A stretch of DNA of 64,000 nt, taken from Nitratireductor indicus C115 (GTDB lineage: Bacteria; Pseudomonadota; Alphaproteobacteria; Rhizobiales; Rhizobiaceae). The notes under the pieces are model-generated. The model saw only the letters and a program-made list of their open reading frames with translations. It made no database searches and was not told where the DNA came from. Of this stretch, positions 27,643 to 36,640 are shown piece after piece. A program made the position numbers and the translations under genes. Position 1 is the stretch's first letter. Every line of letters starts with the position of its first letter. The DNA lies in assembly GCF_000300515.1 (NCBI RefSeq), contig NZ_AMSI01000001.1, positions 310,001-374,000 of the forward strand, written 5' to 3'.

Positions 27643-28584
27643 TCACAAGCGGCTGAGCCGCTCGGTAAGAAGCGCGAAGAAACCATCCGCATCGATATCC
27701 CGCATCACCAGGGCGTTGTGCGGACGTTCGGTAACGCGCCACCAGTCGACCACCGTCATGCCCATGGTGAGTTCCGAGCCGGTCTCGACGCTCACATTGC
27801 AGCTCTTTCCACCGAAAAGCTCGGGCTTGATGAGATAGGCGATCACGCAAGGATCGTGCAGCGGCCCACCATCGGTGCCGTATTTTTCCTCGTCGAACCG
27901 TTCGAAGAAGTCGAGAAGCTGTGCGGCGGCCAGTGCCACAGGGGTGCCGAGCGCGCGGATGGCCGTCAGCCGTTTGCGCGTGGTCAGCGCCTTGTGCGTC
28001 ACGTCGAGCGGCATCATGACCAGTGGTATGCCGGCCTGTAGCACGATATCCGCGGCATGCGGGTCCACATAGATGTTGAATTCCGCTGCCGGCGTCACAT
28101 TGCCGCCTTCGAAGAAGCCGCCACCCATCAGCACGATCTCGCGGATGCGCGGTGCAATCTCCGGGGCACGCGACAGGGCGAGGGCGATATTGGTGAGAGG
28201 CCCGAGCGGGCACAGCGTGACGGATTTCTCCGCCTGGTTCAGCAGCGTTTCGATGATGAAATCGACGGCATGGGTGTCCTGCAGCGGCATCCGGGGTTCC
28301 GGGAGGTCCGGCCCGTCAAGGCCGGTTCGCCCATGCACTTCTTCCGCCGTCACGAGTTTTCGCAGGAGAGGGCGCGCAGCGCCTGCAAAAACGCGCGTTT
28401 CGGGTCGGCCAGCGAGTTCGCAGATCTTGCGCGCGTTCTTCTGGGTTAACGCGAGCGGCACGTTTCCTGCTACGGCCGTGATGCCGAGCACTTCGAGTTC
28501 GGGGCTGGCCAGGGCCAACAGGATCGCCAGGGCGTCGTCCTGACCCGGATCGGTGTCGATGATGATCTTGCGGGCTGCCGTCAT
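27643..28584 (-). CDS. Nucleoside hydrolase (IUNH family)
   Basis: Splits ribonucleosides into base and ribose. The 313-residue protein carries the N-terminal calcium and ribose motif DTDPGQDDALAILLAL, the ITAVAGNVPL strand, NIYVDPHAADIVL and the C-terminal GGPLHDPCVIAYL with the conserved histidine and aspartate. Preference for purine or pyrimidine nucleosides cannot be read. It is divergent from the small heat-shock gene, whose ROSE leader begins within 20 bp of its start. Confidence 0.92.
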   Translation of the reverse strand: MTAARKIIIDTDPGQDDALAILLALASPELEVLGITAVAGNVPLALTQKNARKICELAGRPETRVFAGAARPLLRKLVTAEEVHGRTGLDGPDLPEPRMPLQDTHAVDFIIETLLNQAEKSVTLCPLGPLTNIALALSRAPEIAPRIREIVLMGGGFFEGGNVTPAAEFNIYVDPHAADIVLQAGIPLVMMPLDVTHKALTTRKRLTAIRALGTPVALAAAQLLDFFERFDEEKYGTDGGPLHDPCVIAYLIKPELFGGKSCNVSVETGSELTMGMTVVDWWRVTERPHNALVMRDIDADGFFALLTERLSRL

Positions 28585-28602
28585 GCGGTGGCTCCAAAGT
28601 GC

Positions 28603-28690
28603 TTGAAACGCGGATTTTCAAAGACCATATCAATGGTCAGGAAGGCGATGCCGAACGGGTCTCCTTCTAACCACGTCGCTCTTTGAGGAC
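28603..28690 (+). promoter_or_regulatory. ROSE-type RNA thermometer in the hsp20 leader
   Basis: The last hairpin pairs GTC-G-CTC (28675-28681) with GAGGAC (28685-28690) around a TTT loop, leaving one G bulged. It hides the ribosome site GAGGA. This is the ROSE signature (U-U/C-GCU opposite the Shine-Dalgarno). Upstream stems are TTGAAA/TTTCAA (28603-28621), GACCAT/ATGGTC (28623-28638) and GAAGG/CCTTC (28641-28667). ROSE elements precede small heat-shock genes in rhizobia and open on heating. Confidence 0.8.
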
Positions 28691-28698
28691 AAAGCAAA

Positions 28699-29124
28699 AT
28701 GACGCGTATGACGCCTTTTTCGAATCCCCTGCTTCTCGGGTTCGATAGTATGGAAAAGACGCTCGAGCGGATCGCCAAGTCAGGCGATGGTTACCCGCCT
28801 TATAATATCGAGCGCATCCGTGCCGAGGACGGTCGAGGCGAGAAATTGCGCATAACGCTTGCCGTGGCAGGCTTTGGCGCTGAAGACCTCGACGTTACGA
28901 CCGAGGAGAATCAGCTTATCATCCGTGGACGTCAGTCCGAGGAGGGCGAGCGGGAATTCCTGCATCGCGGCATCGCCGCGCGCCAGTTCCAGCGCATGTT
29001 CGTGCTGGCCGAAGGCATGCGGGTGCTCGGTGCGGATTTGAAGAACGGGCTTCTCTCCGTCGACCTTGACCGTCCGGAGCCGGAACGGATGGTACAAAAA
29101 ATAAACATTTCGGTGAAAGACTGA
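28699..29124 (+). CDS. Small heat-shock protein (Hsp20/IbpA class)
   Basis: An ATP-independent chaperone that holds unfolding proteins. The 141-residue protein has a short N-terminal arm (PFSNPLLLGFDSMEKTLERI), an alpha-crystallin domain (YNIERIRAEDG, LAVAGFGAEDLDVTTEENQL, LIIRGRQ), and the closing GLLSVDLDRPEPERMVQKINI that includes the terminal I-x-I-type anchor. It is of the rhizobial class A type (IbpA-like). Control is by the ROSE thermometer covering its ribosome site. DUF1150 follows. Confidence 0.93.
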   Translation: MTRMTPFSNPLLLGFDSMEKTLERIAKSGDGYPPYNIERIRAEDGRGEKLRITLAVAGFGAEDLDVTTEENQLIIRGRQSEEGEREFLHRGIAARQFQRMFVLAEGMRVLGADLKNGLLSVDLDRPEPERMVQKINISVKD

Positions 29125-29230
29125 GACACTGGTCTCGATGGGAGGAAACCGGACGGGCTGACCCGGCCGGAACCTTGGGCTCTTCAGCGGGTTGGTTTCC
29201 TGAGGAAACGCCTGCGTCAAGGAGGCTTAC

Positions 29231-29488
29231 ATGACCGAACTTGAACACAAGATCGAAATCTCCGAACAGCAGCTTGCCCATATGGGCGAGGGCGCTGTGG
29301 CCTATATGCGCGAAATGAGCGCCGAGGATTTGCAGGGCAAGTTCCCCGGCATGCCGAACCTGGTTCCAGGAACGCGCTTATGGGCGTTGTTTGCGGCCAA
29401 TGGCCAGCCCATCCTTCTGGCCGACGCTCGCGACACGGCACTGGCAGGTGCCTTCCAGAACGACCTGGAAACGGTCAGCCTGCATTGA
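29231..29488 (+). CDS. DUF1150 family protein
   Basis: An 85-residue protein of the DUF1150 family, small, acidic and found in Rhizobiales downstream of the small heat-shock gene. Recognisable parts are HMGEGAVAYMREMSAEDLQ and WALFAANGQPILLADARD. Its function is unknown. The gene has its own ribosome site (AAGGAGG) and lies 106 bp after hsp20, in a spacer able to form alternative hairpins. Probably part of the same heat-induced transcript. Confidence 0.85.
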   Translation: MTELEHKIEISEQQLAHMGEGAVAYMREMSAEDLQGKFPGMPNLVPGTRLWALFAANGQPILLADARDTALAGAFQNDLETVSLH

Positions 29489-29495
29489 CCGACCG

Positions 29496-29515
29496 GCGCC
29501 GCCGCAAGGCGGCGC
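29496..29515 (+). terminator. GC-rich hairpin after DUF1150
   Basis: GCGCCGCC (29496-29503) pairs with GGCGGCGC (29508-29515) around a GCAA tetraloop, 8 bp after the stop codon. It is very stable but lacks a T-tract, so it may act as a 3' barrier rather than a full terminator. The next 190 bp up to ptsN hold no gene that I can support. Confidence 0.5.
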
Positions 29516-29709
29516 GATGCCGGGCGGCGTGACCCGTCGCCGCCCCAGAGGGCCACAGCACGATATCGTGTGGGGCCGATCAAGCTTCTTTGCCAATTCC
29601 GGCAATCGCAGGGCATCGACGAGCAGGCGCAGTCCTCCGGCCCTGTACGGGCGCTCAGCACCGACTTCCAGGCACAGGGGGCGTAAGTTCAGGCTCGCGC
29701 CTGCAGGTA

Positions 29710-30174
29710 TCAGGCGGCGTTGGACGCCGGCGTCTCCGCGAGGAAGCTGTGTATTGCTGCCGCGTCCTTGGTGCCGCGAATCTTGGCCACCGTGTCGGCG
29801 TCGCGCAGCACGCGGGCAATTCGCGACAAGGCCTTGAGATGGTCGGCACCGGCCCCCTCGGGGGCAAGCAGCAGGAACACGAGGTCAACCGGCTGATCGT
29901 CGATGGCCTCGAAGTCGACCGGTGTCTCCAAACGGGCGAACACGCCCGTAATGCGCTGAATTCCGGGAAGTTTGCCGTGAGGAATGGCAATGCCGTTGCC
30001 CACACCGGTAGAGCCGAGACGCTCACGCTGGAGAATCGTATCGAACACCTCCCGCTCGGGCAGGCCGGTCACGGCGGCGGCTTTTTCCGCGAGCAGCTGC
30101 AGCAGCTGCTTCTTGGAATTGGCCTTCAACGCCGGGACAACAGCCTTCGGCTCGATCAGATCGCTAAGATCCAT
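29710..30174 (-). CDS. ptsN: Nitrogen-PTS enzyme IIA (PtsN)
   Basis: Terminal phosphoacceptor of the nitrogen-related phosphotransferase system, which regulates potassium uptake and nitrogen and carbon responses. The 154-residue protein has the EIIA signature with the phosphorylated histidine in GNGIAIPHGK. LLLAPEGAGADHLKALSRIA is the usual C-terminal region. It is the last gene of the rpoN-hpf-ptsN string, 66 bp after hpf. Confidence 0.94.
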   Translation of the reverse strand: MDLSDLIEPKAVVPALKANSKKQLLQLLAEKAAAVTGLPEREVFDTILQRERLGSTGVGNGIAIPHGKLPGIQRITGVFARLETPVDFEAIDDQPVDLVFLLLAPEGAGADHLKALSRIARVLRDADTVAKIRGTKDAAAIHSFLAETPASNAA

Positions 30175-30240
30175 GTCTATGCATCCTTTGCTTTTGTCTG
30201 CTCGCCGGCATCCAGGCCGGCGCTGACGCGGGCACGGAAC

Positions 30241-30816
30241 TTATGCGTGCGCAACCGTCGACGGGTCGATCCAGCCAATATTGCCGTCGGCGCGCCGGTA
30301 GACGATGTTCACTTCATTGCTTGCAGCATTGCGGAACACGAAAACCGGATTGTCCTTGGTGTCGAGCTCGATCACGGCGGATGCCACCGACATGGTCTGC
30401 AGCGGCATCTTCGATTCGGCGACGACGGTCGGAGCATAATCCTCCGGAACCTCGTCTTCCTCGTCGGCAACCGGCGCCATGACACGGTAGGCGATATCCA
30501 TCGGATCGATGGTCTGGCTGATGTTATGGGATTTCAGACGGCGTTTGTAGCGGCGCAGCCGCTTCTCGACCCGCTCTGCCGCGGCCTCGAAGGCCTGCTG
30601 CGGATCCTGTGCCTGTCCGGTGCCCTGGAGCACCATTCCCGTATCCAGATGGACCATACAATCGGCGGAGAAGCGCGAACCCGACTTCTCGACCGTAACG
30701 CGACCGCCAAAACCACCGTCGAAATATTTATCGACAGCTTCCCCGATCCGCTCTTCGATGCGGGAACGGAATGCGTCGCCGATGTCCATGTGCTTGCCAG
30801 AAATGCGTAAGCTCAT
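30241..30816 (-). CDS. hpf: Long-form ribosome hibernation promoting factor
   Basis: Dimerises and silences ribosomes in stationary phase or starvation. The 191-residue protein has the N-terminal S30AE domain (MSLRISGKHMDIGDAFRSRI, FDGGFGGRVTVEK) and the C-terminal dimerisation domain (MSVASAVIELDTKDNPVFVF, NIVYRRADGNIGWIDP), which makes it the long form. It follows rpoN, as in most proteobacteria. A 225-bp spacer separates it from rpoN, so it may have its own promoter. Confidence 0.93.
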   Translation of the reverse strand: MSLRISGKHMDIGDAFRSRIEERIGEAVDKYFDGGFGGRVTVEKSGSRFSADCMVHLDTGMVLQGTGQAQDPQQAFEAAAERVEKRLRRYKRRLKSHNISQTIDPMDIAYRVMAPVADEEDEVPEDYAPTVVAESKMPLQTMSVASAVIELDTKDNPVFVFRNAASNEVNIVYRRADGNIGWIDPSTVAHA

Positions 30817-31041
30817 CTGAAGACAGCCCTTTCCTGATCAGACATCGAACGATGAGAGTTTATACGTGTGCTCTGCATGTACAAGGTGCCGCGGCGGATT
30901 GTGAACTTCGTTTCGACCGCGATCTCCTTCTCAGATTGGCGCTTATCGCAGAAAAGTCAAAGCCGTTTCCGGCTCGAAGGCCTATGCGGGCGGGCTTCTA
31001 GTGGCTTCACGGGGGAATGTCAATCAAGGCTTGGGCGAAGC

Positions 31042-32574
31042 TCAGGCCGTGCGGGCCATTGCGGTGGAGCCTCCGGCGGCCGCGGCGAGCATTCTTTTTT
31101 CCCGTCTGCGCTGCACCGAGGAGGGAATATTGAGCGCTTCCCGATACTTGGCGACGGTGCGCCGGGCGATGTCGATGCCCTCCCGGTTGAGGATATCCAC
31201 AAGCGCATCATCCGAAAGAACGGCGCCCGGTTCCTCATTGTCGATGAGGTGGCGAATGCGCTCGCGCACCGCTTCCGAAGAATGAGCATCGCCTCCATCC
31301 GCTGAAGCGAGCGCGGAGGAAAAGAAATAGCGGAGTTCGAACGTGCCGCGCGGGGTCATCATATATTTGTTGACGGTAACACGGCTCACGGTCGATTCGT
31401 GCATGCCGATGGCCTCCGCGACCGTCCGCAGGTTCAGCGGCCGAAGATGGCTGACCCCATGGATGAGAAAGGCGTCCTGCTGCCGAACGATCTCGGATGC
31501 GACCTTCAAGATGGTGCGGGCGCGCTGATCCAGGCTGCGGGTGAGCCAGTTGGCGCTTTGCAGGCACTCGGAGAGAAATTGCCGGTCGGTTTCGCGCGCA
31601 TGCGCTGAAACCTCTGCGAAATAGGGCTCGTTGACGAGAACCCGCGGCAGGGTTTCAGGATTGAGTTCCACCGCCCAGCTGCCGTCATTGGCAGCTTTCA
31701 CCACCACATCCGGAACGATGGGATCTGCCGTGCCGGAGGAAAATGCCATGCCGGGCTTGGGGTCGAGGGTGCGAATCTCGGCCAGCATGTCCGCGAGATC
31801 TTCCGAATCCACCCCGCAAAGCCTGCCAAGCGTCTGGAAATCGCGCTTGGCGAGCAGCTCCAGATTTTCCACCATGGCGCGCATCGCCGGGTCGTAGCGG
31901 TCCCGCGCGATCAATTGAAGGGCAAGGCATTCCGAAAGGCTGCGCGCAAACAGCCCCGGCGGATCGAAGGTCTGGCAAACGGTCAGAACCTCGTCGAGGG
32001 CCGCGCGGTGGGCGCCGATGCGTGCGGCCATCTCGTCCGGATCGGCAAGCATGTAGCCGGCTTCATCGAGGCCCTCCGCCAGCTCATGAGCCATGATCTG
32101 ACGTGCGGGAGAAGAAAACGCGAGCGCGATCTGCTCGTTCACATGATCGCGCAGCGTGACGCTTGCCGCGGTCGTTGCCTCCAGATCGTAGGAGCCGCCG
32201 CTGCCTGCCGCTTGAAGACCATTGCCCCCAGCCGATTTCCATTGCGCGGAAAGGTCGGGCCCGATGCGGTCATGGGTACCGGGATCGTCGGGAAAGAGAT
32301 TTTCCAGAGACGCGTCGAGGCGGTCAGAAATCCCCTCCGCGCTATTCGTGGAGGCGGTGTCGCTGTCCTTGCTCCACTCCGGACTTTCATCGCGCGCTTC
32401 CTGCGTCGCGCTATCGTCTCGCCATTCAAGCAGCGGATTGCGCTCGATCTCTGCGTCGAGAAAACGCTCCAGCTCCTGATGCGTCATCTGCAGGAGCTTG
32501 ATCGACTGCAGGAGCTGTGGCGTCATCACGAGCGATTGCGTCTGACGCAGATGAAGTTTCGGTGCAAGCACCAT
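31042..32574 (-). CDS. rpoN: RNA polymerase sigma-54 factor
   Basis: Directs polymerase to -24/-12 promoters used for nitrogen and other activator-dependent genes. The 510-residue protein has region I (LHLRQTQSLVMTPQLLQSIK), an acidic linker, the core-binding domain, the helix-turn-helix (LRTVAEAIGMHESTVSRVT) and the RpoN box ARRTVAKYRE near the C-terminus. The ATG at 32574 is preferred over a TTG 54 bp upstream because relatives begin just before the QSLVMTPQ helix. It is 164 bp after lptB. Confidence 0.95.
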   Translation of the reverse strand: MVLAPKLHLRQTQSLVMTPQLLQSIKLLQMTHQELERFLDAEIERNPLLEWRDDSATQEARDESPEWSKDSDTASTNSAEGISDRLDASLENLFPDDPGTHDRIGPDLSAQWKSAGGNGLQAAGSGGSYDLEATTAASVTLRDHVNEQIALAFSSPARQIMAHELAEGLDEAGYMLADPDEMAARIGAHRAALDEVLTVCQTFDPPGLFARSLSECLALQLIARDRYDPAMRAMVENLELLAKRDFQTLGRLCGVDSEDLADMLAEIRTLDPKPGMAFSSGTADPIVPDVVVKAANDGSWAVELNPETLPRVLVNEPYFAEVSAHARETDRQFLSECLQSANWLTRSLDQRARTILKVASEIVRQQDAFLIHGVSHLRPLNLRTVAEAIGMHESTVSRVTVNKYMMTPRGTFELRYFFSSALASADGGDAHSSEAVRERIRHLIDNEEPGAVLSDDALVDILNREGIDIARRTVAKYREALNIPSSVQRRREKRMLAAAAGGSTAMARTA

Positions 32575-32738
32575 GGAAAAGGCCCCTTTTGCCTCCGGCG
32601 ACAGGCGCCGGACCGGGGGCAGATTCAATTGGCCCGAGATTTGCTTGTCAAGAGAAATGAGCCGGTCCGACCACCGAATGGGTCAAATCGCGGCGCAGAA
32701 ACGGCGAAAAACAGTGTTATTCGCCGGTTCCGGCTGTG

Positions 32739-33545
32739 TCAGAGCGTGAAACCCTCACCCAGATAAAGGCGGCGGACATCCGCATTGCCGACGATATCGT
32801 TGGGACGGCCATGGGTGAGCACCTGGCCTGCATGGATGATATAGGCCCGGTCGATCAGGCCCAGCGTCTCCCGCACATTGTGGTCAGTGATGAGGACGCC
32901 GATGCCGCGCGCCGTCAGGTGGCGCACGAGCTGCTGGATATCGCTTACGGCGATGGGGTCGATGCCGGCAAAAGGCTCGTCGAGCAGCATGAAGTTCGGC
33001 TGGCTGGCCAGCGCGCGCGCGATTTCGAGCCGCCGCCGCTCGCCGCCCGACAGCGCCACCGAAGGTGACTTGCGCAGATGGCTGATGTGAAACTCTTCAA
33101 GCAGCGCATCGAGGCTCTTGTCGCGTTCCTTGCGGCTTGGCTCCACCACCTCGAGAATGGCGCGGATATTCTGCTCGACCGTCAACCCGCGAAAAATCGA
33201 GGCTTCCTGCGGCAGGTAGCCGATGCCAAGCCGGGCGCGCCGGTACATGGGCATGGAAGTGACGTCATGCCCATCGATGTGGATGGTTCCCTGATCGACC
33301 GGCACGAGGCCCGTCACCATGTAGAAACAGGTGGTCTTGCCAGCGCCATTCGGTCCGAGGAGGCCGACGGCTTCGCCCGCCCGCACGCCGATGGAGACGC
33401 CGCTGACGACCTGCCGCCCCTTGTAGGCCTTGGTCAGACCACGGGCGATCAGCGTGCCCTTGTAGTCCTTGAGCTTGCCGCTCGCAGGATTTTCGGGTGC
33501 GGCCTGCTTGCTGCCGCCCCTTATTTTACGCAACTTCGAAATCAA
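32739..33545 (-). CDS. lptB: LPS export ABC transporter ATP-binding protein
   Basis: ATPase that powers lipopolysaccharide extraction from the inner membrane with LptF, LptG and LptC. Walker A is GPNGAGKTT, the LptB-specific [18 protein letters not shown] is present, the signature reads [16 protein letters not shown] and Walker B reads [13 protein letters not shown]. There is a basic N-terminal extension of about 30 residues. The frame offers only TTG starts (33545 or 33533); no ATG precedes the conserved domain. It lies 8 bp after lptA. Confidence 0.94.
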   Translation of the reverse strand: MISKLRKIRGGSKQAAPENPASGKLKDYKGTLIARGLTKAYKGRQVVSGVSIGVRAGEAVGLLGPNGAGKTTCFYMVTGLVPVDQGTIHIDGHDVTSMPMYRRARLGIGYLPQEASIFRGLTVEQNIRAILEVVEPSRKERDKSLDALLEEFHISHLRKSPSVALSGGERRRLEIARALASQPNFMLLDEPFAGIDPIAVSDIQQLVRHLTARGIGVLITDHNVRETLGLIDRAYIIHAGQVLTHGRPNDIVGNADVRRLYLGEGFTL

Positions 33546-33553
33546 CGGCGGAA

Positions 33554-34102
33554 CTACCTGTTCTGGGATCCGGGCGTGAGGAGCATCTTGACGCGGCCGG
33601 CCGATTTGCTGCCCTTGCAGCTGTCGAGCTTGGCCTGACCGTTTTTCATCTGGACGGTGAGTTTGCAGCCGACAATCACATTGTCGCCTTCCGAAAGCAC
33701 GACTTCCTTGCCTGAAAGGACCAGCACTTCCGACTTCATGTCGAAGGTCGCCTTGTCGCCGGTGGCAACCTGGGTATCCGACTTCACGTAGACGTTTCCG
33801 TCCACCTCCAGCCGGTCGATATTCGCGCTTCCGGTTGCGGCCGAACCGCCATCCTTCAGATAGTAGACCGTCATCTTGCTGGATTTCAGCACGGTCTTGT
33901 CCTGCGCAACGGAGACATTGCCGGAAAACACGGCGACGTTCTCGCCCTCGCGGACCTCCAGCCTGTCGCTTTCGATCTGGATGGGCTTGTCGCCTGAAAG
34001 CTGAAGGCCGGTAAGCCGGCTTTGTGCGTCCTGGGCCATGGCCGGTCCGGTAAGGCCGGCGAACGCCAGCAGTGCGGGAAGGGCAAACCTGTGGAGCCTC
34101 AT
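33554..34102 (-). CDS. lptA: LPS transport periplasmic protein LptA (OstA-type)
   Basis: Forms the periplasmic bridge carrying lipopolysaccharide between LptC and the outer-membrane LptD. The 182-residue protein has a signal peptide ([19 protein letters not shown], cut after AMA) and the OstA beta-jellyroll ([40 protein letters not shown]). A paired cysteine (VGCKLTV, DSCKGS) may form a disulfide. ATG at 34102, 10 bp after lptC. The run lptC-lptA-lptB is contiguous. Confidence 0.93.
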   Translation of the reverse strand: MRLHRFALPALLAFAGLTGPAMAQDAQSRLTGLQLSGDKPIQIESDRLEVREGENVAVFSGNVSVAQDKTVLKSSKMTVYYLKDGGSAATGSANIDRLEVDGNVYVKSDTQVATGDKATFDMKSEVLVLSGKEVVLSEGDNVIVGCKLTVQMKNGQAKLDSCKGSKSAGRVKMLLTPGSQNR

Positions 34103-34112
34103 CGCGTTTTTC

Positions 34113-34817
34113 TCACTGTTCTTGTCCCTTGGCGGCGTTTTTAAGCTGCGTGGGATCGATTGTAACGCGAACGCGCTTGTCGAACACGAAAACCTTGCCC
34201 CCGTCGCTTGCAGCGAATGAATCGGCTGCGATCTTCGTCCCGTCAAGTTCGATCTCGACGGCATGAGGGCTTTCGAGTGTGCTTTTCTCGATGTCGATCC
34301 TGGCCGATTCGAGCCTGGCCGTGATGCCCGAGGTGGTTTTCAGGAGAAGCGGGCTCTTGATGTCGAGCTTGTTGTCGCCGCGGCTGTAGACCCCGTCTTC
34401 GGCCTGGATGGTAGCGAAATTATCCTTGTCGACGGGCACATGGGCGCGGATGCCCTCGAGCTCGATCACATCCTGACTGCCGATCTTCTGGCGCGCGCGC
34501 TCGGCTGTCATCTTGTAGGGCAGGTTGTCGCTGGTGAAGCCGTTGAGCTCAGGGCTCGCCATCACCAGCGAGCCGCTCTCGATGGATGCCGAAGCAAGAT
34601 CGACCGTACCGTTCATGGCTGATGAGAGGAAGGAATAGCCGGCAAAGGCAACGGAGACGAGGATAGCGGCAGCCGGCAGCATGATTTTCAATGCGCGCAC
34701 GAGCCGTGAATGGCGCGTGGCGCGCGCAAAGGCTTCCTCGCCGCGCTCGCTGCTTTCCGGTAGACCTTGACGGCTGCCGCCGCCGGCCATCGCTGCTTTG
34801 TGTGCCTGGTTGCTCAT
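34113..34817 (-). CDS. lptC: LPS export protein LptC
   Basis: Bitopic inner-membrane protein handing lipopolysaccharide from LptBFG to LptA. The 234-residue protein has a cytoplasmic N-terminal stretch, one membrane segment (IMLPAAAILVSVAFAGYSFL) and a periplasmic LptC jellyroll domain (IELEGIRAHVPV, GVYSRGDNKLDIKSPLLLKT). First gene of the lptC-lptA-lptB-rpoN series. Relatives often have an rnd (RNase D) gene directly upstream; none is present here. Confidence 0.9.
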   Translation of the reverse strand: MSNQAHKAAMAGGGSRQGLPESSERGEEAFARATRHSRLVRALKIMLPAAAILVSVAFAGYSFLSSAMNGTVDLASASIESGSLVMASPELNGFTSDNLPYKMTAERARQKIGSQDVIELEGIRAHVPVDKDNFATIQAEDGVYSRGDNKLDIKSPLLLKTTSGITARLESARIDIEKSTLESPHAVEIELDGTKIAADSFAASDGGKVFVFDKRVRVTIDPTQLKNAAKGQEQ

Positions 34818-35281
34818 ACTCGTCCCGCATATCCGGGATTTCGGTCGCGCGCCCGGTTGAAAAAAAAGTGCTTTTTACCGGCAGCGCACCGGCTGATAAT
34901 CGAACTTCTCCAGTGACGTTAAGGTGTCGCTGGAAGGGGTGAAATGCACGGTTTGCGGGACAATTATCGCAAGAAGAGGTCCCATCCGGCCAAGTCTCAC
35001 TCCAATATGGCTATTTTTGGATTAACGACAACATCGTTGCGCCCGATAATTATCGTCGGAAGAAGCATTTTCTTGCTCATTTTTCGTTTCTCGAGCCTGC
35101 AAGGGGCGATTGATCATGCGCTTCACGCGGCAATTTTACCGTGTCGGCGTCCAGGATCTCGATACATCTGCCGAAGGCGCAATATTTCCAGCCGATTCTT
35201 GTGGCTGAACAGTAGCCCCGCGCCACCCTTTGGACTAAAAGCGCTGGTTCATGAAGCATCTCCAGCGTGAACGAGGCGAAC
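34818..35281. other. 464-bp intergenic region between divergent lptC and sppA; no gene seen
   Basis: It is visibly richer in A and T than the surrounding genes. A 108-codon plus-strand frame exists (34944-35270) but shows no family sequence or ribosome site, so I do not call it. The only clear structure is the perfect 12-bp palindrome CGATAATTATCG at 35044-35055, with a half-like AATTATCG at 34962. Promoters for both flanking genes presumably lie here. Confidence 0.5.
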
Positions 35282-36232
35282 ATGTCCATTCGAGCTGACG
35301 ACCTGATCGACCGCCGCCGCCTGCGCCGCAAGCTGACCTTCTGGCGCATCGTTGCGCTGGCGGTTGTGGTGCTCGCGGTGGCGATTGCCGCCCAGCGCTA
35401 TTATGGCGCGGCTGCCGGCACTTCCGCCAATCATATCGCGCAGATCAAGATCACCGGCACGATCATGGAAGACGACGAGTTGCTCGAGCGTCTCGATCGC
35501 ATTCGCAAGGCGCCGGGTGTGAAGGGTGTCATCGTGACGGTCGATTCTCCCGGCGGCACCACGGCCGGTGGCGAGGCGATCTACGAGGAAGTCCGGCGGC
35601 TCGCTGCCGAAAAACCGGTTGTTGCTCAGGTGGGCACGCTCGCCGCGTCGGCAGGATACATGATCGCCAGCGCCACGGATCACATCGTCGCGCGTCAGTC
35701 CTCCATCGTCGGCTCCATCGGCGTGCTGTTTCAATATCCCGACGTCAGCGGCCTGATGGAAAAGCTCGGCGTGAAGCTGGAAGAGATAAAATCGTCTCCG
35801 CTCAAGGCCGAGCCGTCTCCCTTCAAGCCGACCAGCGAAGAGGCGCGTGCGATGATCCGCAACATGATCCTCGACAGCTATGCCTGGTTCGTGGATCTGG
35901 TGACGGAACGCCGGCCACTTACCCGTGACGAGGTTTTGCGTCTGGCCGACGGGTCGGTTTTTACTGGCCGTCAGGCGGTTGAAAACAAGCTGGTTGACGA
36001 GCTGGGTGGCGAACGTGAAGCCAAGGCATGGCTCGTGAGCCAGGGTGTCAGCGACGATCTCGAAGTCGTCGAGTGGAAGAAGCGCGAACTTGCAAGCAGC
36101 TATTTCCTGCCCGAAATGATAACGCGCCTTCTCGGAACTCCCTCCGGCAGCGCAGAAATATTGCGCGAACTGGGTGCGGATCGCATCTTCCTTGACGGTA
36201 TGCTGTCGGTCTGGCAACCTGAAAAGCGATAA
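35282..36232 (+). CDS. sppA: Signal peptide peptidase SppA (family S49, short form)
   Basis: Membrane serine protease that degrades cleaved signal peptides. The 316-residue protein has an N-terminal membrane anchor (IVALAVVVLAVAIAAQRYYG), the VTVDSPGGTTAGGEAIYEE motif, the catalytic serine in LAASAGYMIAS and the catalytic lysine in SSPLKAEPSPF. A single S49 domain makes it the short form. The ATG at 35282 follows GAGG; an earlier in-frame GTG lies at 35267. First of a run of plus-strand genes. Confidence 0.93.
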   Translation: MSIRADDLIDRRRLRRKLTFWRIVALAVVVLAVAIAAQRYYGAAAGTSANHIAQIKITGTIMEDDELLERLDRIRKAPGVKGVIVTVDSPGGTTAGGEAIYEEVRRLAAEKPVVAQVGTLAASAGYMIASATDHIVARQSSIVGSIGVLFQYPDVSGLMEKLGVKLEEIKSSPLKAEPSPFKPTSEEARAMIRNMILDSYAWFVDLVTERRPLTRDEVLRLADGSVFTGRQAVENKLVDELGGEREAKAWLVSQGVSDDLEVVEWKKRELASSYFLPEMITRLLGTPSGSAEILRELGADRIFLDGMLSVWQPEKR

Positions 36233-36318
36233 ATGCCTGACAAAAAAACAAGCAAAATCATCCGAATGCCGGGCATCCAGGGCGACGGGAACAGATCAAC
36301 ACAGCGGCGGAAAGAACC

Positions 36319-36603
36319 ATGATCAAGTCAGAGCTCGTGCAAACGATCGCCAACCGCAATCCGCATCTTTATTTGCGCGACGTCGAAAACATCGTGAATG
36401 CCATCTTCGAGGAAATTTCCGATGCCTTAGCCGATGGGCACAGGGTGGAGTTGAGGGGCTTTGGCGCTTTCTCGGTGAAGAACCGTCCCGCACGTGTCGG
36501 GCGCAATCCGAGGACGGGCGAATCCGTTGAGGTCGAGGAGAAGTGGGTGCCCTTCTTCAAGACCGGCAAGGAGCTGCGCGAGCGGCTCAACATCGAAAAG
36601 TAA
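36319..36603 (+). CDS. ihfB: Integration host factor, beta subunit
   Basis: DNA-bending nucleoid protein working as heterodimer with IhfA. The 94-residue protein has the HU/IHF signature [22 protein letters not shown], split here as [15 protein letters not shown] and RNPRTGE, with the intercalating proline arm. It ends with [13 protein letters not shown]. The position between sppA and lapA is typical of IhfB in Rhizobiales. Confidence 0.94.
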   Translation: MIKSELVQTIANRNPHLYLRDVENIVNAIFEEISDALADGHRVELRGFGAFSVKNRPARVGRNPRTGESVEVEEKWVPFFKTGKELRERLNIEK

Positions 36604-36640
36604 GCCCTCCCGAAACGATACGTTCCAAGCAGCAAGTTTC

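Noticed and set aside
30817-31041. A sigma-54 promoter (GGCGCTTATCGC) between rpoN and hpf.
   Set aside because: The GG to GC spacing is too short for a -24/-12 promoter, and the orientation does not match hpf.
34944-35270. A 108-codon plus-strand frame upstream of sppA.
   Set aside because: No ribosome site, no family resemblance and irregular composition; left as intergenic.
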